From positions 387,192 to 451,191 of the forward strand of contig JBHOQS010000015.1 of NCBI GenBank assembly GCA_042408875.1: DNA of 64,000 nt. The letters run 5' to 3'. Source of the DNA: JBHOQS01 sp042408875. GTDB taxonomy: Bacteria; Chloroflexota; UBA11872; JBHOQS01. Under the pieces are notes generated by a model. It did no database searches. It was not told the DNA's origin and saw only the letters and a list, made by a program, of their open reading frames with translations. Shown here in pieces: positions 50,503 through 59,309 of this stretch (its first letter is position 1; each line of letters starts with the position of its first letter). Both the position numbers and the translations under genes were made by a program.

Positions 50503-53481
50503 ATGAGGGAAGTATCGAAGCCGCTCAGCCCCCTCGAGGCGCTGGCCGGCGTGCTCGAGCGCACCAACCTGACCAGCTTCACGCTCGTGTCCATCATCCT
50601 CATGGTGATCAAGCGAGCGGTAAACAACCTGGGGCTCGTGTCGAGCACCGCGCTGGGGCTGCTGGTCACGGTGACCCTCGTCACCAGCATTCCGCTGTAC
50701 TCTGAGGGCATGTCTGAGCTGTTGCTGCACAAGCAGCTCAAGGCCCCCAGCGACCAGGTCCAGCCCAAGTCTTCCCTGCTCTTCCGCCAGTTCGACGAGC
50801 GCCCCAGACGCCCGGCTCCGACGACGGCTGCCAGTCAGAGTGGTCAATCGTCTAGCCCGGGTAGCCCTGACCAGAGCGGCAACAGTCGCGCCCCGGCTGC
50901 GGCTGCGCCCCCCCCGGCCAGCACTGGCACGTATACTACCCTAGAGCAGTATCGCACTGCTGACCAGTTCCTGCGCAAGCAGGGGCCGGGCATGATCGGC
51001 CTGCCGCTGAAGATGCTGGTGCGCTATGCCCAGACCGACACGATGCCGGTGCTGACCCGTGGCGATGAGACCTCACTGGCCTCCCGCGAGTTCATTAACT
51101 TTATGTTCATCGCGTGGATCAGCGATTTCGAGCACAAGATCGATATCATCGAGGGCCGGCTGCCCAACCCGGTGACGAGCGGGGAGCTCGAAGCGGTTAT
51201 CTCGACCCAGGGGCTGGATGAACTGGGTATCCTCGTGGGCGACCAGATCCTGGGCGTGTTCGAGAGCCCAACGGGGTATAAAGCTATTCCCATCCGCGTC
51301 GTTGGGCGCTGGGTGCCGAAGAACCCCGAAGAGACCTACTGGTTCTACCAGCTCGATTACTTCAACAATGCCCTCATGGTGCCCGAGCAGACGTACTTCG
51401 ACAATCTGCTGGTGAACTGGGAGGGTAGCGGGCACGAGTATACCTGGTTCCTGCTGTTCGATGGCGACAGCATCAATTCAGGCAACGTCGCGCAGGTGCT
51501 CTCTGGCATTACCGAGCTCAGCACGCGCATGTCCACGCTGCTGCGCAACGTGAAGCTGGAGATCTCGCCGGAGGGCCTGCTCCAGGACTACCTGCGCAAG
51601 GTGTTTTTCCTCCAGATCCTGCTCTTCGTGCTGAGCGCCCCGATCATCACCATCGTGCTGTACTACATTGTGATTGCGGCGAACATGGTGGTGGATAAAC
51701 AGCGGAACGAGATCGCTGTGCTGAAGAGTCGCGGCGCCAGCACCCTTCAGATCGTGGGCATCTATCTGACCGAAGGGCTGCTCATCGGCGGGCTCGCCCT
51801 CATCATCGGGCCGCTGCTGGGCATGGTTCTGGCCCAGCTCATCGGCAAGACTTATAGCTTCCTGTACTTTGCCAGCCGCGATACACTGCCAGTGCGTATC
51901 TCCTCCAGCACGATGATGTTCGGCATGGCAGCCGTGGGTCTCTCGGTCGCTGCCAGCCTCATCCCGGCGATCGGCGCAGCACGGCACAGTATCGTAACGT
52001 ATAAACAAGAAGTGGCCCGGGCGGCGCGGCCGCCGTTCTGGCAGCGCTACTTCCTCGACCTCGGCGTGCTGGCCGTGGCTGTCTACGGCTACTACTTGCT
52101 CACGCAGCGAAAGAGCGTCCTGACGCTGGGCCAGGCTGGCGATGTCTTCTCCGATCCGTTGTTGCTCCTGGTGCCGGCGATCTTTATGTTTGCCATCTCG
52201 CTGACCTTCCTGCGCTTCTTCGCGCCACTCGTCGAGTTGCTGTCGCGCATCGGCTCTCGCCTGGCCGGCGTGGCTGTCCTGCTGGGGCTGCGCCAGATCG
52301 CCCGCATGCCCCTGCACTATACCCGCCTGGTCTTCTTGCTCATTCTGACCCTGGCCCTGGGCTCGTTCAGCGCCAGTGTGGCGAAGACGCTCGATCTCAA
52401 CTACGCCGACAAGGTCTACTACGACATCGGCAGTGACCTGTATCTGGCTGAGTCCGGTGAGTACAACGAGGAGACCGAAGAGTGGTCCTTCCCACCCTTC
52501 GAGGAGCATCTCAATGCGCCGGGCGTGCTGGCCGCGGCGCGCGTCGGCCGCTTCCAGGGCTTCCATAGTCTGGCTGCCCGAGGGCAGCGCGGTGAGGTGA
52601 AGGTCCTGGGGGTTGACCCATGGGACTTCGTGAAAGTGGCATACTGGCGGCCGGATTTCTCGCAGGCCAGCCTCGGTGAGCTGATGAATGCCCTGGCCTC
52701 CGACGAGCAGGGGATTATCGTCTCGCCGAAGTTCCTGTCGGATTACAAGCTCCGCCTGGGCGACCACTTCGTCGTCACGATCAAGCAAAAGCAGCTTGAC
52801 TTCACCATTGTCGGAACCGCAGACTACTTCCCGACGCTCTATCCGGATACCGACACGTACTTTATCGTGAATCTGGATTATGTTTACGACAACGTGGGAA
52901 TCAGCCCGTACGATGCTTGGCTGAAGACCGATGCGAAGGCAGACCCGGAGAAGATCGTCAGCTATCTGCGGGAGAATGACTTCCGGATCAGCCGCTACCG
53001 CGATGCGCGCAAGACGATCCTCGAGCAACAGGGCGAGGCCACACGCACGGGCATCTTCGGCATCTTGTCGGTCGGCTTCCTGATCTCGACCCTCCTGACC
53101 GTGCTGGGCTTCATGCTGTACTCGTTCCTGTCGTTCCAGCGGCGCTTGCAGCAGCTTGGCATCCTGCGGGCGATGGGCCTGTCGATCAAGCAGCTCGCCG
53201 GGCTGTTCCTGTTCGAGCAGAACTTCCTGATCGTCCTAGGCGTCGCGCTCGGCACAGCCCTGGGCGTAGCGACTGGCAAGCTGTTCATTCCGTTCTTGCA
53301 GATCAAGTCCCAGGCGCACGCCGGCATTCCGCCGTTCGTGATCGTCACTGCCTGGGGTGAGATCATCAAGATGTACGTCATCCTGGCCGTGTTCCTGGCC
53401 CTCGCTCTGCCGGTGAACATCTGGCTGCTGGCGCGCATGAAGATCCACGAGGCAGTGAAGTTCGGCGAAGAGACCGGCTAG
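50503..53481 (+). CDS. Large FtsX-family ABC permease
   Basis: A 992-residue permease with an N-terminal helix (LGLLVTVTLVTSIPLY), a long extracellular region and two FtsX-like three-helix blocks (about residues 370-520 and 860-985). A further set of helices lies around 520-640. A Pro/Ser/Gly/Ala-rich low-complexity linker occurs around residues 100-145. The layout resembles double FtsX (DUF214-type) permeases. It should form a complex with the two downstream ATPases and the lipoprotein adaptor. GGAG lies eight bases upstream of ATG 50503. A TTG at 50488 would add five residues. Confidence 0.87.
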   Translation: MREVSKPLSPLEALAGVLERTNLTSFTLVSIILMVIKRAVNNLGLVSSTALGLLVTVTLVTSIPLYSEGMSELLLHKQLKAPSDQVQPKSSLLFRQFDERPRRPAPTTAASQSGQSSSPGSPDQSGNSRAPAAAAPPPASTGTYTTLEQYRTADQFLRKQGPGMIGLPLKMLVRYAQTDTMPVLTRGDETSLASREFINFMFIAWISDFEHKIDIIEGRLPNPVTSGELEAVISTQGLDELGILVGDQILGVFESPTGYKAIPIRVVGRWVPKNPEETYWFYQLDYFNNALMVPEQTYFDNLLVNWEGSGHEYTWFLLFDGDSINSGNVAQVLSGITELSTRMSTLLRNVKLEISPEGLLQDYLRKVFFLQILLFVLSAPIITIVLYYIVIAANMVVDKQRNEIAVLKSRGASTLQIVGIYLTEGLLIGGLALIIGPLLGMVLAQLIGKTYSFLYFASRDTLPVRISSSTMMFGMAAVGLSVAASLIPAIGAARHSIVTYKQEVARAARPPFWQRYFLDLGVLAVAVYGYYLLTQRKSVLTLGQAGDVFSDPLLLLVPAIFMFAISLTFLRFFAPLVELLSRIGSRLAGVAVLLGLRQIARMPLHYTRLVFLLILTLALGSFSASVAKTLDLNYADKVYYDIGSDLYLAESGEYNEETEEWSFPPFEEHLNAPGVLAAARVGRFQGFHSLAARGQRGEVKVLGVDPWDFVKVAYWRPDFSQASLGELMNALASDEQGIIVSPKFLSDYKLRLGDHFVVTIKQKQLDFTIVGTADYFPTLYPDTDTYFIVNLDYVYDNVGISPYDAWLKTDAKADPEKIVSYLRENDFRISRYRDARKTILEQQGEATRTGIFGILSVGFLISTLLTVLGFMLYSFLSFQRRLQQLGILRAMGLSIKQLAGLFLFEQNFLIVLGVALGTALGVATGKLFIPFLQIKSQAHAGIPPFVIVTAWGEIIKMYVILAVFLALALPVNIWLLARMKIHEAVKFGEETG

Positions 53482-53615
53482 CGCGCCCGGCCCGATAGCC
53501 GGCGTGGGGGTGGCAGTGGCCGAGCGACCTGCCGGCTTTGGTGAAAGCCATGAGCATAAAAATATAAGCACAAAAGCAGCATAGTAAGAAAAAAGTGTAG
53601 AAGTATAGGCGAACA

Positions 53616-54656
53616 ATGGCGCTGCAATTGCAACAGGCACCGGTGCTGGGCCGGTTACCCCAGCCCGGCGAGCCGTTCATCATCTGCGAGAACCTGGTCA
53701 AGATCTACAAGGTCGCCGACTTGGAGGCGGTGGCGCTCCAGGGCCTGGACCTCCAGGTGGCGCGCGGCGAGCTGATGGCCATCATCGGCAACTCTGGCAG
53801 CGGCAAGACGACCCTGCTGAACATCCTCGGCGGGCTGGACCATCCGTCGGCAGGCCGGGTGATCGTGGGAGGCCGCGACCTCCTGAAAATGAGCGAGGCC
53901 GATATGGTGCGCTACAAGCGTGAGGTCGTTGGCTTTGTGTGGCAGCAAAGCTCACGCAACCTGATCCCATACCTGTCGGCCCTCGAGAACGTGCAGGTGC
54001 CGATGATTATCGGTGGGGTGCCCGCAGCGCGGCGCGAGGCCTGGGCGCGGGAGCTGCTCGAAGCGGTCGGTCTGAGCCACCGGATGCGCCATCGCATGTC
54101 CGAGCTCTCCGGTGGCGAGCAGCAGCGCGTTGCCATCGCCATCGGCCTGGCCATGAACCCGCCGCTGCTGCTGGCCGACGAGCCCACCGGCGAAGTGGAC
54201 ACGCAGACCGCCGCGACGATCTACAGCGTCTTCCGCAAGATCAACCAGGAGTACGGCACGACGATCGTGATCGTGAGCCACGACCCGAACATCGCCTTCC
54301 GCGTCGATCGTGTGGTGGCCATTCGCGACGGCAAGACCAGCACCGAGACGGTGCGCCGTGTTGATGCCGAGCTGGGCGACGTCCATGAGGAATACCAGGT
54401 GCTCGACTCGGCCGGCCGCCTCCAGATCCCGCGCGAGTACCTGGAACAGCTCGGCATCCGCGATCGTGTGCTCGTCGAGCTAGAGAATGGACAGATCGTG
54501 ATCCGCCCGGTGGCGCGCGGGAATGGTGAGGGGGGACAGCCTGCCTCCGGCGCCGCTATTTCCAGCCATGTGGCAGATGGCCAGGATGAAGCGGATGAGC
54601 AGGCGCGCCGCGCAGCGAAGAAGCGCACAGGGCTGATGAGATGGCTGAAGCGATGA
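53616..54656 (+). CDS. ABC transporter ATPase with C-terminal AbrB/MazE-like domain
   Basis: A 346-residue LolD/MacB-type ATPase. Walker A is GNSGSGKTT (58-66), the signature LSGGEQQ (164-170), Walker B LLLADEPTGEVD (184-195) and the H-loop SHDP (221-224). Residues about 260-298 (YQVLDSAGRLQIPREYLEQL and onward) match the swapped-hairpin AbrB/SpoVT/MazE fold. This is an unusual addition to an ABC ATPase. The last 45 residues are basic and low-complexity. It belongs to the export operon, and the next ATPase overlaps its end. The AT-rich 53540-53615 segment precedes it. Confidence 0.92.
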   Translation: MALQLQQAPVLGRLPQPGEPFIICENLVKIYKVADLEAVALQGLDLQVARGELMAIIGNSGSGKTTLLNILGGLDHPSAGRVIVGGRDLLKMSEADMVRYKREVVGFVWQQSSRNLIPYLSALENVQVPMIIGGVPAARREAWARELLEAVGLSHRMRHRMSELSGGEQQRVAIAIGLAMNPPLLLADEPTGEVDTQTAATIYSVFRKINQEYGTTIVIVSHDPNIAFRVDRVVAIRDGKTSTETVRRVDAELGDVHEEYQVLDSAGRLQIPREYLEQLGIRDRVLVELENGQIVIRPVARGNGEGGQPASGAAISSHVADGQDEADEQARRAAKKRTGLMRWLKR

Positions 54657-55402
54657 ACGAGACGTCGATGCAGGAGATCACGCCACAGGCGCAGGCCGGC
54701 GGTATCGCTGCAGCAGGCCTGGATGACTATGTCGTCGTAGCCCGCAATCTCTCGCGGCGGTACCGCAAGGGCAGCGAGATCGTGCACGCCGTGCGGGAGG
54801 CCAGCCTGGAGATCCCGCGCGGGCACTTGGTGGCGCTGATGGGGCGCTCTGGCTCAGGGAAGACCACGCTCCTCAACCTGATCGGCGGCCTGGACCGGCC
54901 GGATACTGGCGAGGTCTACATTGAAGGGCGGAACATCCTGCACCTGTCGGATGACGAGCTCACGAAGCTCCGGCGGCACCGCATCGGCTTCGTCTTCCAG
55001 ACCTTCGCCTTGCTGCCGGTGCTCTCCGCCTACGAGAACGTCGAGCTGCCCCTGCGCATCGCCGGGGTCGGAGCCCGAGAGCGCCATCAGCGCGTGATGG
55101 AGTGTCTGGAACTGGTCGGTCTCACCAAGCGCGCCGGGCACCGCCCCTTTGAGCTCTCCGGCGGCGAGCAGCAGCGCGTCGGCATCGCGCGCGCGCTGGT
55201 GAACCGCCCGGCGCTGATCCTGGCCGACGAGCCGACCGGGGAACTCGACTCCGTGACTGGCCTCCAGATTATGCGCATCTTCAAGCGCATCGTGGACGAG
55301 GAGGGCGTGACAGTCATCATGGCCACCCACGACCCCACTATTCGCCAGCTCGCCACGATGAACTTTCAGATGGTCGATGGCCGGCTGACGCGCGTGGATT
55401 AA
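54641..55402 (+). CDS. ABC transporter ATPase (LolD/MacB type)
   Basis: A 253-residue ATPase with Walker A GRSGSGKTTLL, Q-loop FVFQTFALLPVLSAYENVELP, signature LSGGEQQRVGIARAL, Walker B LILADEPTGELD and H-loop THDP. It is the second ATPase of the export set and lacks the AbrB-type tail of its partner, so the complex may use a heterodimeric ATPase pair. Overlap with the preceding gene is 16 bases from ATG 54641. An ATG at 54653, overlapping as ATGA, is equally plausible. Confidence 0.92.
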   Translation: MAEAMNETSMQEITPQAQAGGIAAAGLDDYVVVARNLSRRYRKGSEIVHAVREASLEIPRGHLVALMGRSGSGKTTLLNLIGGLDRPDTGEVYIEGRNILHLSDDELTKLRRHRIGFVFQTFALLPVLSAYENVELPLRIAGVGARERHQRVMECLELVGLTKRAGHRPFELSGGEQQRVGIARALVNRPALILADEPTGELDSVTGLQIMRIFKRIVDEEGVTVIMATHDPTIRQLATMNFQMVDGRLTRVD

Positions 55403-55442
55403 GCGCAGGGGCAAGCACGCTGAGGTCGCCTGCTCCAGGCTG

Positions 55443-56195
55443 TTAGACCGCCGGCACGCTCTTGCGGAAAAGCAGCCGGCCTGCGACATCCCTTATCTCG
55501 ATGTGTGCGGTCGGGCGCCCCCGGCCGCATCGACGTGCACCATGCCGAAATTGATGCCCCCATCATCGGTGAATTCGACATCGGGTAGGCCACGAAGATG
55601 TGTAGCGCTGTGATTCCGGTATCCCAGCGGCCCGGCCGACACGCCGATGATGCCCTCCGAGTGGTTCACGACGGCGGCATGGTGCACGTCGCCGGCGATC
55701 ACCACGACGTTCGCGATCTCGCTCTGAAGGATGAAGCGGAGCAGCGCGTCTCGTTCAAAAGAGTAGTACGGCCAGGCGTCTGAGCGAGCATAGCGTAGCG
55801 GGCCGCTGGAGATCACAAACTTAAACACAGCATCGAACTCGCGCAGCATCCGGCGCAGCCAGCGGGCCTGGTCCAGGCCGAGCATGGTCTTCACGGGCCC
55901 GTCGGGCATGGTGTACGGACTGCGATACTGGCGTGTATCCGTGTATCAAGGTATCCGTGTATTCGTGTATCAAGGTATCAAGGATGAAGAGCTCTGCAAG
56001 CTTCCCCCAGCGAAACGAGCGGTAGAGGCGGTTCGGATCATCGCTGGAGTGGCGGATTGGCCAGTATTCGAAGAAGGCCTGCCGGCCGATCGGCAGCAGC
56101 GGACAGGTGCTGTCGAAGTCGTTGACGATCTCGTGGTCGTCCTAGATCGCAGAGATCGAGGTGACCTGCTGAAGCCGACGGATCGCTGGAATTAA
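55443..56195 (-). pseudogene. Remnant of a PhoD-type alkaline phosphatase
   Basis: Pieces of a PhoD-like metallophosphatase lie in order on the minus strand. First comes RRLQQVTSISAI, a TAG stop (56142-56144) where W is expected in W-D-D-H-E, then DDHEIVNDFDSTCPLLP and the following YRSFRWGKLAELFILDT. A 40-base repeat insertion follows. Next are RQYRSPYTMPDGPVKTMLG and the long GDVHHAAVVNHSEG region, then a +1 frameshift near 55520 and the tail HIEIRDVAGRLLFRKSVPAV with a TAA stop at 55443. The N-terminus is missing. Nonsense, insertion and frameshift mutations together show that the gene is dead. Confidence 0.85.
55937..55976. repeat. 40-nt repeat block inserted in the PhoD remnant
   Basis: Removing these 40 bases restores a continuous frame reading FILDTRQYRSPY across the junction. 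The block consists of degenerate copies of TGTATC, with the words GTGTATCAAGG and TATCCGTG recurring. It adds 40 bases, which shifts the frame. Confidence 0.8.
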
Positions 56196-56411
56196 AAACA
56201 CTCTAAGAGCAGGGAGGCTCCAGGCAGGCCGCACCAGCGTGGAGCGCGTGGTGTATGCTATACACGCGCTGTCCTGATGCCGCGGGGTACGCGGCCAGGC
56301 GGTACTACCCGCTGCAGCCGAAGTAGCCATCTTGCCCGCAGAGCTGGGCAGAAGACGCACGTGTGGGACACCAGGACACAGACAAGGCGAATGGACCGAA
56401 AGGACACACCG

Positions 56412-57446
56412 ATGCACGCAGAGCGCGCGGACGTACCGCTGCTAGGGATTACCATGGGAGACCCGGCCGGGATCGGCCCCGAGGTGACGCTGAAGGCGCT
56501 GGCCGAACAGGAGGTACAGGAGTGCTGTCGGCCGATCGTCATCGGCTCAGCAAGCGTGCTGGAGCGCGATCTGGGCTGGCTGAAGCTCCCGCTCCGCATC
56601 GTCGCACGAGAGCGCGTGGCCGACGCCGAGTTCGAGCCAGGGACCGTCGAGGTGCTCGATCTCAAGAACATCCACCCAGAAGACTTCGAGGTCGGCAAGC
56701 TCTCAGCGGCCGCCGGCCGCGCGGCCATGGAATATGTGCTGAAGGCGTTCGAGCTCACGCAGTCCGGCGAGATCTCGGCGATCGTCACCGCGCCTATCAA
56801 CAAGGAAGCCACTGCCCTGGCCGGCTACAAAGACATGGGCCATATGGAGCTGTTCGCCCGGCTCACCGGCACGACCGAGCAGGCCACCATGCTCGCCACT
56901 GGCAACCTGCGCGTCGTGCACCTGACGACGCATTACTCACTGCGCGAGGCCATCGACAAGGTCACTAAGGACCGCGTGCTCCAGCGGATCCGACTGACCG
57001 ACCGCACCTTCAAGAGCTGGGGCTGGGAACGGCCGCGCATCGGCGTGGCGGCGCTGAACCCCCACGCCGGCGAGGGCGGCTTGCTCGGCACCGAAGAGAT
57101 CGATCATATTGCGCCAGCTGTGCAGCAGGCACAGGCTGAGGGCATCGACGTGAGCGGCCCCTGGCCAGCGGACTCAATCTTCAACCGAGCGATCCAGGGC
57201 GCCTTCGACGTGGTCATCGCCATGTACCACGACCAGGGCCATATCCCTGTGAAGGTGCACGGCTTTGAGCGCAGCATCAGCGTGGCGCTGGGCCTGCCGC
57301 TCATCCGGACGTCGGTGGACCACGGCACGGCCTTCGATATCGCTGGCAAAGGCATCGCCAACCACGAGAGCATGGTCGAAGCGATCAAGCAGGCCGCACA
57401 GCTCGTCCGCTCAACACAACGCGGACGGATACTCCATACTGCGTAA
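56412..57446 (+). CDS. pdxA2: PdxA2-like 4-phospho-sugar-acid dehydrogenase
   Basis: A 344-residue PdxA-family metal-dependent dehydrogenase (ITMGDPAGIGPEVTLKAL at the N-terminus, YHDQGHIPVKV and RTSVDHGTAFDIAGKG near the C-terminus). The motif HDQGHIPVK and GTAFDIA match the PdxA2 group, which oxidises 4-phospho-D-threonate or erythronate in aldonate breakdown. Vitamin B6 enzyme PdxA typically has HDQGLPVLK and GTALxLA. This assignment is an inference from motifs. AAAGGA lies seven bases upstream of the ATG at 56412. The TAA stop lies in a 7-nt tandem repeat. No sugar-acid kinase gene is adjacent. Confidence 0.83.
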   Translation: MHAERADVPLLGITMGDPAGIGPEVTLKALAEQEVQECCRPIVIGSASVLERDLGWLKLPLRIVARERVADAEFEPGTVEVLDLKNIHPEDFEVGKLSAAAGRAAMEYVLKAFELTQSGEISAIVTAPINKEATALAGYKDMGHMELFARLTGTTEQATMLATGNLRVVHLTTHYSLREAIDKVTKDRVLQRIRLTDRTFKSWGWERPRIGVAALNPHAGEGGLLGTEEIDHIAPAVQQAQAEGIDVSGPWPADSIFNRAIQGAFDVVIAMYHDQGHIPVKVHGFERSISVALGLPLIRTSVDHGTAFDIAGKGIANHESMVEAIKQAAQLVRSTQRGRILHTA

Positions 57447-57606
57447 TGCGTACTGTGTAAGATAATGCATCCCCTGTAAGATTGCGTATTCTGTAAGACA
57501 ATGCGTACTCCGTAAGAGCGGAGGCTCCTCCCTGGACGTCTGGGCAAGCAGGCTGCTTGTTACCTATCGCCCACTACTCGCCCACTACGCAATACGCAGT
57601 ACGGTA
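57440..57606. repeat. 7-nt tandem repeats flanking two convergent stop codons
   Basis: TGCGTAA, TGCGTAC and TGTGTAA run in tandem at 57440-57460. The first copy carries the pdxA2 TAA stop. TACGCAA, TACGCAG and TACGGTA run at 57586-57606, just before the sortase stop complement (57611-57613). The two arrays are inverted relative to each other, so they can pair. Looser copies fill 57461-57520. Confidence 0.85.
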
Positions 57607-57610
57607 TGTA

Positions 57611-58366
57611 TTACGTTAGCCGCGGTGCGATGACGACCAGGCGGTGGGTGTAGACGCCGTCAGGTACGCACGTAATGAGGGTGACCTGCTCACGGTCGGT
57701 CGGGTCCATCACGCTCACCTCTTGGGGAAGGACAACCTGCGTCGACTCGACCTGATAGAGGTACGACTGCGATGCCGTCATGAGGATCACGCCGTGGCCT
57801 GGCCGGAGCTCGGGAAGCCGCTTGAAGACGGCCCCCTCGTTCACGCTGCTGATGTGGCCTGAGAGCACGATGTTGCCGCCTTCGCCTGGATTGGCGCTTC
57901 CCGCGTGATGGCCCACGGCGAAGGCGGCGGTCTCCCATTCCAGCTCGCCGCGGGCGTTCGCGCGCACACCCAGGGCAACGACCTTCGCATCGACCTCGAT
58001 CGTGGGAATGATGATCCGCTCGGGAGGCAGGCGGCGCACGGCCGGCAGCCCGCCAGGCCTCGGCAAAGGGACGACATGGGACGCCTGGCGCACGGCCTCG
58101 TCGCTGGAGCCGGCTGCTGGACGAGCGCCTGCAGCCATCGCGGCCGGTGTGGCGGTCGCTGCCACCGGAACCTCGGTGAGCTCAGGTACCCTCGGAAGCG
58201 CAGCTGCTGGCCTATCGCGGCGAATACGGATCGTGCAGGATGTCATAGCCATCGCAGCCAGCGCTTCCAGAGCCGTGATGATGGCGAGCCGCCGCGTGGT
58301 CCGCCTGGCAGAAGAAAAACCAGAGCATGCCTGATTGTCAGGACATCGCAGTGCTGGCCCCTGCAT
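57611..58366 (-). CDS. Sortase
   Basis: A 251-residue sortase with an N-terminal hydrophobic segment (about 27-43), a proline/alanine-rich spacer and the catalytic beta-barrel. The expected catalytic triad is His171 (VLSGHISS), Cys233 (TLITCVP) and Arg242 (THRLVV). Sortases cut a sorting motif and attach the protein to cell-wall or pilin amines. No sorting-signal substrate gene was recognised nearby. The signal region ends in TSC, so lipidation at Cys44 is also possible. It is convergent with pdxA2. Confidence 0.85.
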   Translation of the reverse strand: MQGPALRCPDNQACSGFSSARRTTRRLAIITALEALAAMAMTSCTIRIRRDRPAAALPRVPELTEVPVAATATPAAMAAGARPAAGSSDEAVRQASHVVPLPRPGGLPAVRRLPPERIIIPTIEVDAKVVALGVRANARGELEWETAAFAVGHHAGSANPGEGGNIVLSGHISSVNEGAVFKRLPELRPGHGVILMTASQSYLYQVESTQVVLPQEVSVMDPTDREQVTLITCVPDGVYTHRLVVIAPRLT

Positions 58367-58402
58367 CTCTTTTTCCCCTCAGGGGGTATGGCGCCCCAGC
58401 CG

Positions 58403-58840
58403 TTACCCGTTCTGGTCCAGGCAGAGGCTCGCTGCTCCCGGCCCGGCGGCAGCGCGGTAGGCATGCAGCGCATGCCGGCCGTCGTGTAAGGCCCGGAGCG
58501 CAGCGAGTGCGCGGGCGCGGGCATGCTCCAGCTGCTGGCGCACATCCTGCTCGAGCTCCTGCGCCCGCCCGAGTAGCGCTAGACATTCGCTGCGCTCGGT
58601 CGGGCTCAACAAGCCAGCTGCGTCCAGGGCAGCAAGGAGCCCGGCTCGTTCGTGCAGCATCTGCACCACCAGGACATCATCGCCATTAGTGGCGGCCACG
58701 AGTAGCGCCCGCGTAGCGGAGAGAAACTCCCGGCAGAGCCCCACAACGTCCGTGACTGCGCCCGCCGCGTTGCCGGGGCAAGAACCGCTGCTCACACCAG
58801 GCCTCGCCCTGCCGGAAGCTGTTTCGTTCTCCTGTGCCAT
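58403..58840 (-). CDS. FliT/FlgN-like flagellar chaperone
   Basis: A 145-residue alpha-helical protein directly downstream of fliS (22-base gap) on the minus strand. The helical pattern LCREFLSATRALLVAATNGDD, VQMLHERAGLLAALDAAG and the terminal ALRALHDGRHALHAYRAA resembles the FliT export chaperone, which caps the filament-cap protein FliD. Assignment rests on position beside fliS and on the helix pattern. The start at 58840 is the first ATG giving this frame. Upstream residues in the same frame are unrelated because that DNA is fliS in another frame. Confidence 0.65.
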   Translation of the reverse strand: MAQENETASGRARPGVSSGSCPGNAAGAVTDVVGLCREFLSATRALLVAATNGDDVLVVQMLHERAGLLAALDAAGLLSPTERSECLALLGRAQELEQDVRQQLEHARARALAALRALHDGRHALHAYRAAAGPGAASLCLDQNG

Positions 58841-58862
58841 GGCAGCGTGCACCCCAGCTGGT

Positions 58863-59309
58863 CTAGCGCCGGACGAGTGCCACCGGCTCACAAGACGGAG
58901 CAGGCGCGGCCGGCATCTCCAGCGTCTGGGCGGCCAGCGCCACGGCCTCCTGCCAGGCATCGCGCAGATCGCGGAGGTAGGACAGGACCTCGTCGAGCGG
59001 CTCGACCGACTTCCGTACGTTCGCCTCGACCAGGCGCCGGTGCATGTACTCGTAGATGCATGCCAGCCGCTCAGCAATCTCACCCTGCTCGATGTCGAGG
59101 GTGCCCAGCAGCTCGCTGATAATGTCCTGCGCGCGCAGCAGGTTCTCATGGGCGGCCGGGCCATTCCCGGCCAGCAACGCGGCGCGGGCGCGGTTGCCGA
59201 AGGTGATGGCGCCCTGGTACAGCATCACCACGAGATGGCCTGGCGACGCCGTCTGCGCCTGCACGGCGCGATACTGCTGAAACGCGTGCTGGTAGGCTGT
59301 GCTCAGCAT
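58863..59309 (-). CDS. fliS: Flagellar chaperone FliS
   Basis: A 148-residue FliS protein that binds the C-terminus of flagellin and keeps it unpolymerised before export. Signature segments are YQHAFQQYRAVQAQTASPGHLVVMLYQGAI near the N-terminus and LDIEQGEIAERLACIYEYMHRRL in the middle. GGAGG lies four bases upstream of the ATG at 59309. It is followed by the FliT-like gene. No flagellin or other flagellar gene is in the window, so this pair is separated from the main flagellar cluster. Confidence 0.9.
   Translation of the reverse strand: MLSTAYQHAFQQYRAVQAQTASPGHLVVMLYQGAITFGNRARAALLAGNGPAAHENLLRAQDIISELLGTLDIEQGEIAERLACIYEYMHRRLVEANVRKSVEPLDEVLSYLRDLRDAWQEAVALAAQTLEMPAAPAPSCEPVALVRR

Noticed and set aside
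51478..53028. A 516-codon leftward frame inside the FtsX permease gene
   Set aside because: Antisense of a clearly coding permease; His/Gln/Arg-rich sequence without homology.
55493..55909. An apparently intact 138-codon PhoD-like protein
   Set aside because: It is only the middle of a PhoD gene; the flanking pieces in other frames, an in-frame TAG and a 40-base insertion show that the gene is broken.
57440..57606. Possible CRISPR array
   Set aside because: Units are 7 nt with no spacers of defined length, and no cas genes are present.
58841..59164. N-terminal extension of the FliT-like frame over fliS
   Set aside because: The extension is fliS read in another frame; the first sensible start is at 58840.
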